A stretch of 8,147 bases of DNA from Acidobacteriota bacterium (GTDB lineage Bacteria > Acidobacteriota > Terriglobia > Terriglobales > Acidobacteriaceae), in assembly GCA_021798655.1 (NCBI GenBank), contig JAJZFE010000177.1, positions 1 through 8,147 of the forward strand, read 5' to 3'. The position numbers and the translations under genes are program-made. The notes beneath the pieces were generated by a model that saw nothing but the letters and a program-made list of their open reading frames with translations, had not been told where the DNA came from and did no database searches. Below are positions 1 through 8,146 of this stretch, piece after piece. The first letter of the stretch is position 1, and every line of letters begins with the position of its first letter.

Positions 1-147
1 GAAGCACAACAACCGCAGAGCCCCGCGAGCCAGAGGCTAGCGGCGTTTCCCTACCCGGTAACTCACTCCGGATTCGTTGCAAAGAGCCTGCTCAATGGGC
101 CCGCGCTGATTCCCCGTTCACTCGGCGGTCAGGGCCTGTCTTGCTGA
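1..147 (+). other. Short open frame cut by the left window edge, unassigned
   Basis: Frame 1 is open from the first base to a TGA at 145-147, giving 48 residues that include PYPVTHSGFVAKSLLNGPAL. It could be the C-terminus of a plus-strand gene starting left of the window, convergent with the phosphatase remnant. Third-position base use is mixed rather than strongly GC-rich as in the clear genes here, and I recognise no family. It may equally be non-coding DNA with a chance open frame. Confidence 0.2.
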
Positions 148-157
148 CGCTCCGCCG
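123..157. other. Candidate hairpin between convergent coding remnants
   Basis: CGGCGG at 123-128 can pair with CCGCCG at 152-157. TCAG at 129-132 then pairs with CTGA at 144-147, leaving a four-base bulge (148-151) and an 11-base loop. No T-run follows on either strand, so a classical intrinsic terminator is not supported. Its position between a plus-strand open frame and a minus-strand gene remnant would suit a terminator or REP-like element. The remainder of 1-210 shows nothing else I can name. Confidence 0.25.
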
Positions 158-210
158 ATCGCCACGTCATGGGTCGCACGACTGCGTTGGTGGCAGGCCT
201 CTCCTATCGT

Positions 211-452
211 CTACGCCTCCACCCACATGTCCGAGCCAATGACCGCCGCAAGCCAGACCGCGCCCACACAGTACCCTGCCGCCACATCGCTGGGATAATG
301 CACTCCCTACACCCTGCTTACTCCAATCCCGGCCACCATCAGGAACGCCCCCACCATCAACGCCGCACAGCGCCGCCGCAACCACCAGCACGGCGTCGTT
401 CTTCAGCCGCGCCACCACAGCAACCCCGCAGCCAGCGCCCGCACAGGCGAGG
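211..452 (-). pseudogene. Decayed C-terminal remnant of a PAP2-family phosphatase
   Basis: Reading right to left, the frame at 300-211 encodes HYPSDVAAGYCVGAVWLAAV and ends at TAG (213-211). HYPSDV matches the third conserved motif of PAP2 acid phosphatases (SR..., then H, three residues, D), which act on phospholipid or polyprenyl phosphates at the membrane. The preceding SRV (318-310) is followed by an in-frame TAG at 309-307, where active members usually carry a Tyr-Leu/Ile pair ahead of GVHYPSD. Further upstream, the hydrophobic segment continuing as ALMVGAFLMVAGIGVSRV is reached only by changing frame near 366, from a frame reading VARLKNDAVLVVAAALC. The N-terminal two thirds, including the KxxxxxxRP and PSGH motifs, are absent because the SPFH gene ends at 475. 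I therefore call it a truncated pseudogene with a frameshift and a nonsense codon. The HYPSD portion is the firm part; the segment upstream of 366 is inferred. Confidence 0.7.
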
Positions 453-474
453 GTTGGCGGAGTTGTTGCGGTTG

Positions 475-1476
475 CTATTGACCGGTAAAGGGGTTGGGGG
501 TGCCGGGCGTGCCGGCGGGGGGTGGGGGTGGATTGTAGGGCCGCTCGGGTTCGATGGGGCGCGCGGGGTCGGGGCCGGGGATGGGAATCTGGCCGCCGCG
601 GAGGCCGGCGAGGATCTGGGTCTGGAAGTCGTTGGAGGCTCCCGGATTGTTGGGCAGGAAGAGGGTGTTGGTGCCGCCGCGGGTGCCGATGTCGCGGAGG
701 GTGTCGAAGTACTGGGTGAGCAGGACAAGGGCCATTACTTCGCCGGCGGAGGAACCGGGGACGCCGTGCTGGAAGTGCTCGATGGACGCGGAGAGGCCGT
801 CGATGATGGCCTGACGCTCGCGGGCGATGCCGTTGCCCTGGAGGGCCTTGGATTCGGCTTCGGCCTCGGCTTGCTTGACCTTGAGGATTTTTTCGGCTTC
901 GCCGCGGGCCTGGGCGGCGACCTGGGCGCGCTGCGCGGCGTTGATGTCGTTCATGGCGGCTTTGACTTTGATGTCGGGAATGATGTCGGTAACGAGCGCA
1001 GTGAGGATGTTGAAGCCGAAGCCGGACATGATGTTGTCGAGCTCGTTTTTGACCGCAACGGAGATGCCGGATTGCTGCTCGAAGGTCTCGTCGAGGGTGA
1101 GCTTGGGGACGTGGCCGAGGATGCTGTTGAAGACGAAGGACTCAATCTGCTTTTGCGGCGCAGAGAGACGGTAGAAGGCGTCGTAGATCTTGTCGTCGAG
1201 GACTTGATACTGAACGCTGACGGGGATCTGGACGAAGACGTTGTCGTGGGTCTTGGTCTCGACGGAGAACTGGGCTTGCTTGACCTGGAGATCGACGAAG
1301 AAGACGCGCTCGGCGAAGGGGATGAGGATGTGGGGGCCGGGGCGGGTGATGCGGTCGAACTTGCCGAAGCGCTCGACGACGCCCGCGGTGAAGGTGCGCA
1401 CTTGATAGTAGGTTTTGGCGATGAGGACCAGGACGAAGAGACCGATGAGGAAGATCAGGATGAAGATGAATGGCAT
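475..1476 (-). CDS. SPFH/Band 7 membrane protein, HIR (hypersensitive-induced reaction)-like
   Basis: This 333-residue protein has an N-terminal hydrophobic segment (about 2-20), then a full SPFH/Band 7 domain (about 23-190) opening with VVERFGKFDRITRPGPH. An Ala/Glu-rich coiled-coil stretch (about 175-225) contains NDINAAQRAQVAAQARGEAE. Strings such as IYDAFYRLSAPQKQIESFVF, DETFEQ, GIARERQAIIDGL and LLTQYFDTLRDIG closely resemble plant HIR proteins and bacterial relatives rather than FtsH-partner HflK/HflC. Known relatives form large membrane-anchored oligomeric rings or microdomains that scaffold other proteins; the partner here is unknown. The tail (298-333) is proline-rich, with a run of five prolines, and probably disordered. 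ATG start at 1476-1474; AAAGGG (1489-1484) lies 7 nt upstream and supports it. No NfeD-type partner gene lies next to it. A long open frame on the opposite strand is only its shadow. Confidence 0.93.
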   Translation of the reverse strand: MPFIFILIFLIGLFVLVLIAKTYYQVRTFTAGVVERFGKFDRITRPGPHILIPFAERVFFVDLQVKQAQFSVETKTHDNVFVQIPVSVQYQVLDDKIYDAFYRLSAPQKQIESFVFNSILGHVPKLTLDETFEQQSGISVAVKNELDNIMSGFGFNILTALVTDIIPDIKVKAAMNDINAAQRAQVAAQARGEAEKILKVKQAEAEAESKALQGNGIARERQAIIDGLSASIEHFQHGVPGSSAGEVMALVLLTQYFDTLRDIGTRGGTNTLFLPNNPGASNDFQTQILAGLRGGQIPIPGPDPARPIEPERPYNPPPPPAGTPGTPNPFTGQ

Positions 1477-1561
1477 ACGTGCGCCCTTTCGCGGTACATG
1501 GCGAGGATATACCCGGTGCGGAGAGTGGATAGGCTCAAAGCTGTGTGGGCTCGTGATGGCC

Positions 1562-1603
1562 GGTGGAACTACAGCTCTCTCCGCTGCGCTTCGGCCCGGA
1601 TGG
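1562..1603 (-). repeat. Dispersed repeat, intergenic copy related to a segment of mnmG
   Basis: On the minus strand this segment aligns with 5202-5156 inside mnmG. Both begin with a CATCC-type run, then a C/G-rich CCGAAGCGCAGCG or CCGGAGCACAGCG core, then GAGAG and CTG(T/A)AGTT. The copies differ by small gaps and substitutions, so they are diverged members of one family. The element has no coding potential here. Alignment was by eye. Confidence 0.55.
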
Positions 1604-1630
1604 CAGAGCTTGGGTGCGGTGATGGGTGCG

Positions 1631-1676
1631 CTACCCCACCCATCACGTAAATGCGCGTGATGAATGGGGCACCCGA
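1631..1676. repeat. REP-like palindrome downstream of the fucosidase gene
   Basis: CCCCACCCATCACG (1634-1647) and CGTGATGAATGGGG (1656-1669) are inverted repeats matching at 12 of 14 positions around an 8-base loop. A further GGGTG/CACCC pairing (1624-1628 with 1670-1674) is possible across a bulge. The hairpin starts about 14 nt past the fucosidase stop, so it could protect the mRNA 3' end or help terminate transcription, although no T-run follows. Its TGGGGCAC edge (1665-1672) recurs at 3928-3935 beside another hairpin inside mnmG, which suggests a dispersed family rather than a private terminator. Confidence 0.6.
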
Positions 1677-1689
1677 AGTTGCAGGTCGG

Positions 1690-3312
1690 TCAGGCGAAGT
1701 TGATGCGGAGAGCGATGCCGAGATCGGAGGCAGCGGTGGGCGTGGAGGGGAGGGTGACGCGGAGGCCGGTGGTGTCCTGGGTGAAGCGAAGGGCGTCGGC
1801 TTCGCGGCCAAGGAGGCGGACGTCGACGGCCTTTTCGGGTTGCTGCGGGCTGTTGGTGGCGAGGGATTGGATGATGAGCTCGCTGCTGGCGGGCCAGCCC
1901 TGGACGAGGGCGTAGAGGGTTTTGCCTTTGGTGGTGAAGCGGATGTCCTGGGCGGTGAGGTCGGGCTGCTTGCCTTCGTTGGGGTCGAACTCCTTGCCGT
2001 TGGGCTTGATGACGACCTTGGTGGAGGGGCCTTCGCCGTGGATCTTCCAGGGGCGGGTGGAGTAGATGGCCTCGCCGTTGATTCCGGTCCACTGGGTGAT
2101 GGCGGCGAGGATGCGGAGCTCTTCGGAGTCGGGCTCGCCGGAGGCGGGGAGTGGGACGTTGAGCAGCAGGTTGCCGTTCTTGCTGACGATGTCGACGAGC
2201 ATGTCGACGACTTTCTTGGGGGTCTTGTAGGTGATGCCGAGCTTGTAGTGCCACTCGCCGATGCAGGTGTCGGTCTGCCAGGGGTGGGGATCGATCGCGT
2301 TGAGGACGCTGCGTTCGTGGTCGAGGACGCAGGAGGCGCCGTCGAGGCAGTCGGTGAGGGTCTTGCTGAAATAGACGGCTTCACTGCGGCCTTCGTAGGA
2401 GACGGGGCCTACGTTGTAGAGTTCGGCGACGGTGCCGAGGCCGTACTCGCCGAACTCGATGCCGCCGTCGGTGTAGAGGAGGTCGGGCTGGTGCTGGTCT
2501 AGGAGGTCTTTGACGCGGTTGAAGTACTGGAGCTTCCACCAGTCGGGTGCGACGCGGCCCATGTCCTGGGCGGTGTGGGCGAAGTTGGCGGGCATGCCGG
2601 CGTAAGAGTGGTAGAGGTCGGCGAAGGCGGGGTTCTGGCCGTCGTAGGGGATGTTGGCGTAGGGGCCTTTGGTGTCGGCGAGGTGGGAGGGAGCGAACCA
2701 GTCGAAGGAGTTGGAGAGATGCTCGGAGACGCCGAAGCGGAGGCCGCGCTTGCGGGCGGCGGCGGCCCAGAGGCCGACGACGTCCTTGCGCGGGCCGGAG
2801 GCGACGGAGTTCCAGCGGGGCTGATATTTAGAGTTCCAGAGGTCGTAGTTGTCGTGGTGGACGCCCATGGAGAAGAAGTATTTTGCGCCGGCCTTCTGGT
2901 AGAGATCCATAAGATGCTCGGGGTCCCATCGGTCGGCGGTGAAGAGGTGGATGAGGTCCTTGTAGCCGACCTTGGATTGCGGGCCAAAGCGCTTGAGGTG
3001 GTACTCATATTGCGCGGTGCCCTCGACGTACATGTTGCGGGCGTACCAGTCGCCGTCGCCGATGGCGGACTGCGGGCCCCAGTGAGACCAGATGCCGAAC
3101 TTGGCGTCAGCGAACCAGTCGGGCGTGGTGTAGGCGCGGAGAGAGGCGCGGGTGTTGGTGAAGGGGCCGGGCGTGATGCTGAGCGGCGGCGTGGCGGGTG
3201 ATTGGCCGGGAGCTTGGGCGAAGGCTTCGGGCTGTGAGAATGCACGGCGCAGGGCGAAGGCGGGAGCGGCGCTGGCGAGGAGTTGCAGGGTCTTGCGGCG
3301 GGAGAGCTTCAT
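1690..3312 (-). CDS. Tat-exported alpha-L-fucosidase, GH29 family
   Basis: A 540-residue retaining alpha-L-fucosidase that would release terminal L-fucose from glycans outside the cytoplasm. The N-terminus SRRKTLQLLASAAPAFA (4-20) is a twin-arginine signal. The catalytic barrel starts at about 65 with WFADAKFGIWSHWGPQS (66-82). It continues through AGAKYFFSMGVHHDNYDLW (141-159), with the HHD at 152-154, and DLLYTDGG (277-284), where D282 fits the family nucleophile. SKNGNLLLNVPLPASGEP (377-394) is a typical GH29 segment before the C-terminal beta-sandwich domain (about 425-540, containing DIRFTTKGKTLYALVQGWP). I did not place the acid/base residue. The ATG at 3312-3310 is chosen over an upstream in-frame start (3381) because AAGGA lies 7 nt before it, it begins exactly with the Tat signal, and the promoter-like sequence lies between the two starts. 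The gene follows mnmG by 114 bp. Length and motifs look intact. Confidence 0.95.
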   Translation of the reverse strand: MKLSRRKTLQLLASAAPAFALRRAFSQPEAFAQAPGQSPATPPLSITPGPFTNTRASLRAYTTPDWFADAKFGIWSHWGPQSAIGDGDWYARNMYVEGTAQYEYHLKRFGPQSKVGYKDLIHLFTADRWDPEHLMDLYQKAGAKYFFSMGVHHDNYDLWNSKYQPRWNSVASGPRKDVVGLWAAAARKRGLRFGVSEHLSNSFDWFAPSHLADTKGPYANIPYDGQNPAFADLYHSYAGMPANFAHTAQDMGRVAPDWWKLQYFNRVKDLLDQHQPDLLYTDGGIEFGEYGLGTVAELYNVGPVSYEGRSEAVYFSKTLTDCLDGASCVLDHERSVLNAIDPHPWQTDTCIGEWHYKLGITYKTPKKVVDMLVDIVSKNGNLLLNVPLPASGEPDSEELRILAAITQWTGINGEAIYSTRPWKIHGEGPSTKVVIKPNGKEFDPNEGKQPDLTAQDIRFTTKGKTLYALVQGWPASSELIIQSLATNSPQQPEKAVDVRLLGREADALRFTQDTTGLRVTLPSTPTAASDLGIALRINFA

Positions 3313-3319
3313 GGGGCGT

Positions 3320-3324
3320 TCCTT
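3320..3324 (-). promoter_or_regulatory. Ribosome binding site deciding the fucosidase start
   Basis: AAGGA on the minus strand sits 7 nt before the ATG at 3312, whereas the alternative upstream start at 3381 falls within the predicted promoter. This supports the 540-residue form that begins with the Tat signal. Confidence 0.7.
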
Positions 3325-3351
3325 CGCGGAGGGGATGGCGCTGCGAGTAGA

Positions 3352-3381
3352 ACTATATTGGTTTAGTGAACGTTTTCTCAA
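3352..3381 (-). promoter_or_regulatory. Sigma70-like promoter of the fucosidase gene
   Basis: On the minus strand TTGAGA (3381-3376) and TATAGT (3357-3352) are separated by 18 bp, matching -35 and -10 elements at five of six (TTGACA) and four of six (TATAAT) positions. The expected start of transcription near 3345 leaves a leader of roughly 33 nt with a good ribosome binding site. It lies just past mnmG, in an AT-richer patch that stands out from the surrounding GC-rich DNA, implying that the fucosidase is transcribed independently of mnmG. Confidence 0.55.
3362..3381. promoter_or_regulatory. Candidate LacI-type operator over the fucosidase -35 region
   Basis: The 20-bp sequence TTTAGTGAACGTTTTCTCAA is an imperfect palindrome, 7 of 10 pairs matching, centred on CG with a perfect AACGTT core. 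A central CG flanked by A/T-rich arms is typical of LacI/GalR-family operators, which often control sugar-hydrolase genes. It overlaps the -35 and spacer, where a bound repressor would block RNA polymerase. No regulator gene lies in the window, so this is inference from symmetry and position. Confidence 0.35.
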
Positions 3382-3426
3382 GCAGGGAGGGAGCCGCCGA
3401 GGGACTTGGAGCCTGCGAGCGTGGGA

Positions 3427-5637
<2,211 letters not shown>

Positions 5638-5659
5638 AGAGTTCTATTTTAGAGGGTCA

Positions 5660-5745
5660 GTGCGGCAGGCGCGCGCCAAAGGCCCAGAGCTGAAGCCCTT
5701 TTCGCCGGGAGCATGATTCAGCGGGCTGAAGACCGCTGTTCATCC
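5660..5745. repeat. Repeat-like DNA in the mnmG/yceH divergent region
   Basis: The 153-bp divergent intergenic region contains a GC palindrome GGCGCGCGCC (5668-5677), two copies of a GCTGAAG(C/A)C motif (5689-5697 and 5726-5733), and a 6-bp hairpin CAGCGG/CCGCTG (5719-5724 with 5733-5738, 8-base loop). Such GGGCTGAAGCCC-like motifs resemble dispersed acidobacterial intergenic repeats, though that family link is from memory only. No small gene was found here. Confidence 0.35.
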
Positions 5746-5778
5746 GGCACCCGGTTCGATTGCGACACCGGGGTTCGG

Positions 5779-5790
5779 TAGGATGGAGGG
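5779..5790 (+). promoter_or_regulatory. Start-proximal signals of the yceH-like gene
   Basis: AGGA (5780-5783) lies 7 nt before the ATG at 5791 and is a plausible ribosome binding site. The overlapping TAGGAT (5779-5784) also resembles a -10 box, with TTCGAT (5755-5760) 18 bp upstream as a weak -35. If used, it would place transcription start close to the ATG. The two readings compete and the sequence does not decide between them. Confidence 0.3.
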
Positions 5791-6492
5791 ATGGTTGAGT
5801 TGAATGCGGTTGAGGCGCGGGTTTTGGGGGTGTTGATCGAGAAAGAGATCAATACGCCGGAGTACTATCCGCTGAGTTTGAATGCAGCGGTGAATGCGTG
5901 TAACCAGAAGAGCAGCCGTGAGCCGGTGATGGAGTTGAGCGAGGCCGAGGTGCGGACGGCGCTGTTTGAATTGGACCAACTGGGGCTGGTGCGGACAATT
6001 GCCGAGACGCGGGCAACGAAGTTTGAGCATCGGGTGCGGGATGTGCTGAATCTGCGGCGGGATGAGGTGGCGGTGATGTGTCTGCTGCTGCTGCGCGGGC
6101 CGCAGACCTCGGCGGAGTTGCGGGCGCGGACGGAGCGGATGTATGCGTTCGATGACAATGCGGCGGTGATGGCGACGCTGGAGCGACTGGCGGCGCGGGA
6201 GGTTTCAGGTCAGGCTGAGCCGCTGACGCAGTTGATGCCGCGGCAGCCGGGAAGCCGCGAGGCGCGGTGGGTGCATCTGCTGAGCGGGCCGGTGAGCGAG
6301 GTGGCGGTGGCTGCAGCCTCTGGAAGCGCGCGCCCTAAAGGCGAGACGCGGGGTGCGCGAGAGGATGAGGGTGACGGTGGGGTGGGGTTGGCGCAGCGGG
6401 TGGAGGCGCTGGAGGAGATGGTATTCACCCTGGAGCAGCGGCTGTTTGCGCTGGAGCAGGCTGCGGAGGCTAAGAAGCCGGAGACAGACTGA
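5791..6492 (+). CDS. YceH/DUF480 (UPF0502) winged-helix family protein
   Basis: This 233-residue protein has the family layout: two consecutive winged-helix units (about 5-85 and 88-165) followed by a linker and a C-terminal coiled coil. Diagnostic strings are VLGVLIEKEINTPEYYPLSL (11-30), NACNQKSSREPVM (35-47), RGPQTSAELRARTERM (102-117) and LMPRQPGSREARWVHLL (148-164). The coiled coil RVEALEEMVFTLEQRLFALE (203-222) suggests oligomerisation. E. coli YceH (about 215 residues) is of similar size; its molecular role is not established, and DNA binding is inferred from the fold only. The linker at about 175-195 (GSARPKGETRGAR) is low-complexity and its DNA resembles part of the upstream intergenic repeat. 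ATG start with AGGA 7 nt before it. The 3' end overlaps fabD by 23 bp in the opposite direction. This is the only clear plus-strand gene in the window. Confidence 0.9.
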   Translation: MVELNAVEARVLGVLIEKEINTPEYYPLSLNAAVNACNQKSSREPVMELSEAEVRTALFELDQLGLVRTIAETRATKFEHRVRDVLNLRRDEVAVMCLLLLRGPQTSAELRARTERMYAFDDNAAVMATLERLAAREVSGQAEPLTQLMPRQPGSREARWVHLLSGPVSEVAVAAASGSARPKGETRGAREDEGDGGVGLAQRVEALEEMVFTLEQRLFALEQAAEAKKPETD

Positions 6493-7462
6493 GCAGCGTT
6501 TTTTCAAGGCTGGCGGGATCTTCGACGTTGGTGGTGGCGAGGGCTCGGTCGATCTGGCGGTTGAGGCCGGTGAGGACTTTGCCGGGGCCGACTTCGATGT
6601 AATGGGTGACGCCGGATTGATGCAGAAGCCCGATGCACTCAACCCAGCGGACGGCGCCGGTGACCTGGCGGATGAGGGCGTCGCGGACGGCGTCGGCGGT
6701 GGTGAGGAGGCGGGCGTCGACGTTGGAGGCGACGGGGAAGGCGGGGTCGTGGAAGGGGATGGAGGCGAGGTGGGTGGCGAGCTGGAGCTGCGCGGGCATC
6801 ATGAGCGGGCAGTGGAAGGGAGCGCTGACGGGGAGCATGACGGCGCGCTTGGCTCCGAGTTCCTTGCAGCGTTCGGCGGCGCGCTCGACGGCGGCTTTTG
6901 AGCCCGAGATGACGGTCTGGTCGGGGGAGTTGAGGTTGGCAGTGGCGACGACCTCAGGAGCGAGTTCGGCGGTGGCTGCGGCGCAGGCGGCTTCGATGTC
7001 CGCGATGGGGAGGCCGAGGATGGCGGCCATGGCGCCCTGACCGGCGGGAACGGCAGACTGCATGAACTGGCCGCGGGCGCGGACGGTGCGGACGGCGTCG
7101 GCGAAGGAGAGGGTGTGGGCGGCGACGTGGGCGGAGTACTCGCCGAGGGAGTGGCCGGCGGCGTAGTGGATGGAGAGGTGGCGCGCGCGGAGTTCGTGCT
7201 CGAGGACGCGGAGGGCGGCTATGGAGACGGTGAGGATCGCAGGCTGGGTGTGCTCGGTGAGCTTGAGGGTGTCGTCCGGGCCGTTGAAGATGATGTCAGA
7301 GAGGGAGAAACCGAGAGCGTCGTCGGCCTCTTCGAAGACGGCGCGGGCTGCGGGGTGGGCGTCGTAGAGGGCGCGGCCCATGCCAACAGATTGCGAGCCC
7401 TGGCCGGGGAAGAGGAGGGCGATGAGGGGGGTGGGTGCCGGGGTGGTGGCTGGTGTGGTCAT
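6470..7462 (-). CDS. fabD: Malonyl-CoA:acyl-carrier-protein transacylase FabD
   Basis: FabD transfers malonyl from CoA to acyl carrier protein, supplying extender units for type II fatty-acid synthesis in the cytoplasm. The 330-residue protein has the family length plus a short N-terminal tail rich in Thr, Pro and Ala (2-12). FPGQGSQ is at 18-24. The nucleophile elbow GHSLGEY (103-109) carries catalytic S105. R130 corresponds to the malonate carboxylate-binding arginine, and H217 in SAPFHC (213-218) is the catalytic histidine. NSPDQTVISG (178-187) and IEVGPGKVLTGL (289-300) are typical. The ATG at 7462-7460 is the first start before the conserved core; only a weak AAGAGA lies upstream. It follows the unassigned gene at 7502-8146 by 39 bp on the same strand, suggesting co-transcription. 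No other fatty-acid synthesis gene is adjacent, unlike the fab clusters of many bacteria. Confidence 0.96.
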   Translation of the reverse strand: MTTPATTPAPTPLIALLFPGQGSQSVGMGRALYDAHPAARAVFEEADDALGFSLSDIIFNGPDDTLKLTEHTQPAILTVSIAALRVLEHELRARHLSIHYAAGHSLGEYSAHVAAHTLSFADAVRTVRARGQFMQSAVPAGQGAMAAILGLPIADIEAACAAATAELAPEVVATANLNSPDQTVISGSKAAVERAAERCKELGAKRAVMLPVSAPFHCPLMMPAQLQLATHLASIPFHDPAFPVASNVDARLLTTADAVRDALIRQVTGAVRWVECIGLLHQSGVTHYIEVGPGKVLTGLNRQIDRALATTNVEDPASLEKTLLSLSPAS

Positions 7463-7501
7463 GTGGGATCGATTCTCTTGAGATAGTTTAGCGGGTTGAG
7501 A

Positions 7502-8146
7502 CTATTCGAGGGGGGTGGTGAGGAGGGTCTGCCGAACTTCGCCGTCAGTGAGGGTGTAGATGGCGAACTGGCGGGTGGACTGGGAGCGGAGTTCGAAGAG
7601 GAGGCTGGCGCGGTGGGTGGCGTCGGGGTCGACGGCGTCGACGAGTCGGAGCCAGGGGGTGCGGTCGAGGTGGGCGGCGTCGGTGATGGAGAGGAGGACG
7701 GGATGGAGGGTTGCTGAGGGGCCGGGCTCGGCGATGAGCGTTAGGTAGACGGGGCCGCCGGTGGCGAGCGGGGATTCGGCGGTGAAGATGAAGGTGGGCG
7801 GGCCGCCGTCGGTGAGGGTGTAGGCGGAGAGTTGCTCATTGGTGAGAATGGGCGTAGTGGCCGCGTTGTGAGGGATGTTTGCGAAGGTGGGGGTGGTGGT
7901 GTTCGCCGCGAGAGATGCCGGGGTGAGATTGTTGAAGGCGATGTAATGGGCGAGGGGCGCGAGCGCGAGGGCTTCGACGGAGCGGAGGGTCTGGGCGCGT
8001 TCGGTGGCGTTGGCCCAGGGGCGGGTGAAGGTTTGCGGGGCACGGTTGGCGGCGTCGGAGACGGCTGTGGCCTGGTGGAGATCGGGCGGAAGGGTGGCGA
8101 GTTGGGGCGTGACGTCTGCGTTGGCGGGGATGCCGCGATGCAGCGT
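7502..8146 (-). CDS. Unrecognised protein, C-terminal part (cut by the window edge)
   Basis: One minus-strand frame stays open from the window edge to TAG (7504-7502), giving the last 214 residues of a larger protein. No start is assigned because the 5' end is outside. Third positions are almost all C or G, as in fabD, which supports real coding. The first 85 or so residues are Ala-rich and probably helical (SVEALALAPLAHYIAFNNLT); a Thr/Pro/Asn linker (about 75-100) then leads to a beta-rich region. AYTLTDGG (108-115) and IYTLTDGE (196-203) are near-identical motifs 88 residues apart. Between them, RLVDAVDPDATHRASLLFEL resembles Asp-rich repeat segments (DAVDxDGDGRGELLF) that I recall from uncharacterised acidobacterial proteins. 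I do not know the function; the composition suggests, without proving, an exported protein. It ends 39 bp before fabD and probably shares its transcript. Confidence 0.75.
   Translation of the reverse strand, partial: TLHRGIPANADVTPQLATLPPDLHQATAVSDAANRAPQTFTRPWANATERAQTLRSVEALALAPLAHYIAFNNLTPASLAANTTTPTFANIPHNAATTPILTNEQLSAYTLTDGGPPTFIFTAESPLATGGPVYLTLIAEPGPSATLHPVLLSITDAAHLDRTPWLRLVDAVDPDATHRASLLFELRSQSTRQFAIYTLTDGEVRQTLLTTPLE

Larger units (their letters stand above)
1477..1689. other. Intergenic gap filled by repeat elements
   Basis: This 213-bp gap lies between the fucosidase stop and the SPFH start, both on the minus strand. From right to left it holds a strong palindrome (1631-1676), a copy of a dispersed repeat also found inside mnmG (1562-1603), and about 85 bp that should carry the SPFH promoter. 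TATATC- and TTGAGC-like hexamers are present in that last part but their spacing (21 nt) is poor, so I do not call a promoter. No gene is seen on either strand. Confidence 0.6.

Noticed and set aside
169..1650. 493-residue plus-strand open frame, very acidic
   Set aside because: It runs antisense to the clearly conserved SPFH gene and the repeats beside it. Its Glu/Asp/Gly-rich product is what the complement of GC-rich codons gives, and it matches no family.
1631..1676. Intrinsic terminator for the fucosidase gene
   Set aside because: The stem is strong but no T-run follows on either strand, and the flank recurs inside mnmG, so a repeat element is the better description.
1651..2502. 283-residue plus-strand open frame opposite the fucosidase gene
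   Set aside because: Shadow frame produced by strong third-position GC bias; the minus-strand frame carries all the GH29 motifs.
3313..3381. N-terminal extension of the fucosidase to a start at 3381
   Set aside because: It would bury the Tat signal 23 residues in, and its start falls inside the promoter-like sequence; the ATG at 3312 has a good ribosome binding site.
3382..3426. Terminator after mnmG
   Set aside because: GGCTCC occurs there twice as a direct, not inverted, repeat; no hairpin with a T-run is visible.
7741..8043. 100-residue Pro/Ser-rich minus-strand frame near the right edge
   Set aside because: The adjacent minus-strand frame is open through the whole region to the window edge, has a balanced composition and GC-rich third positions, and is the better coding call.
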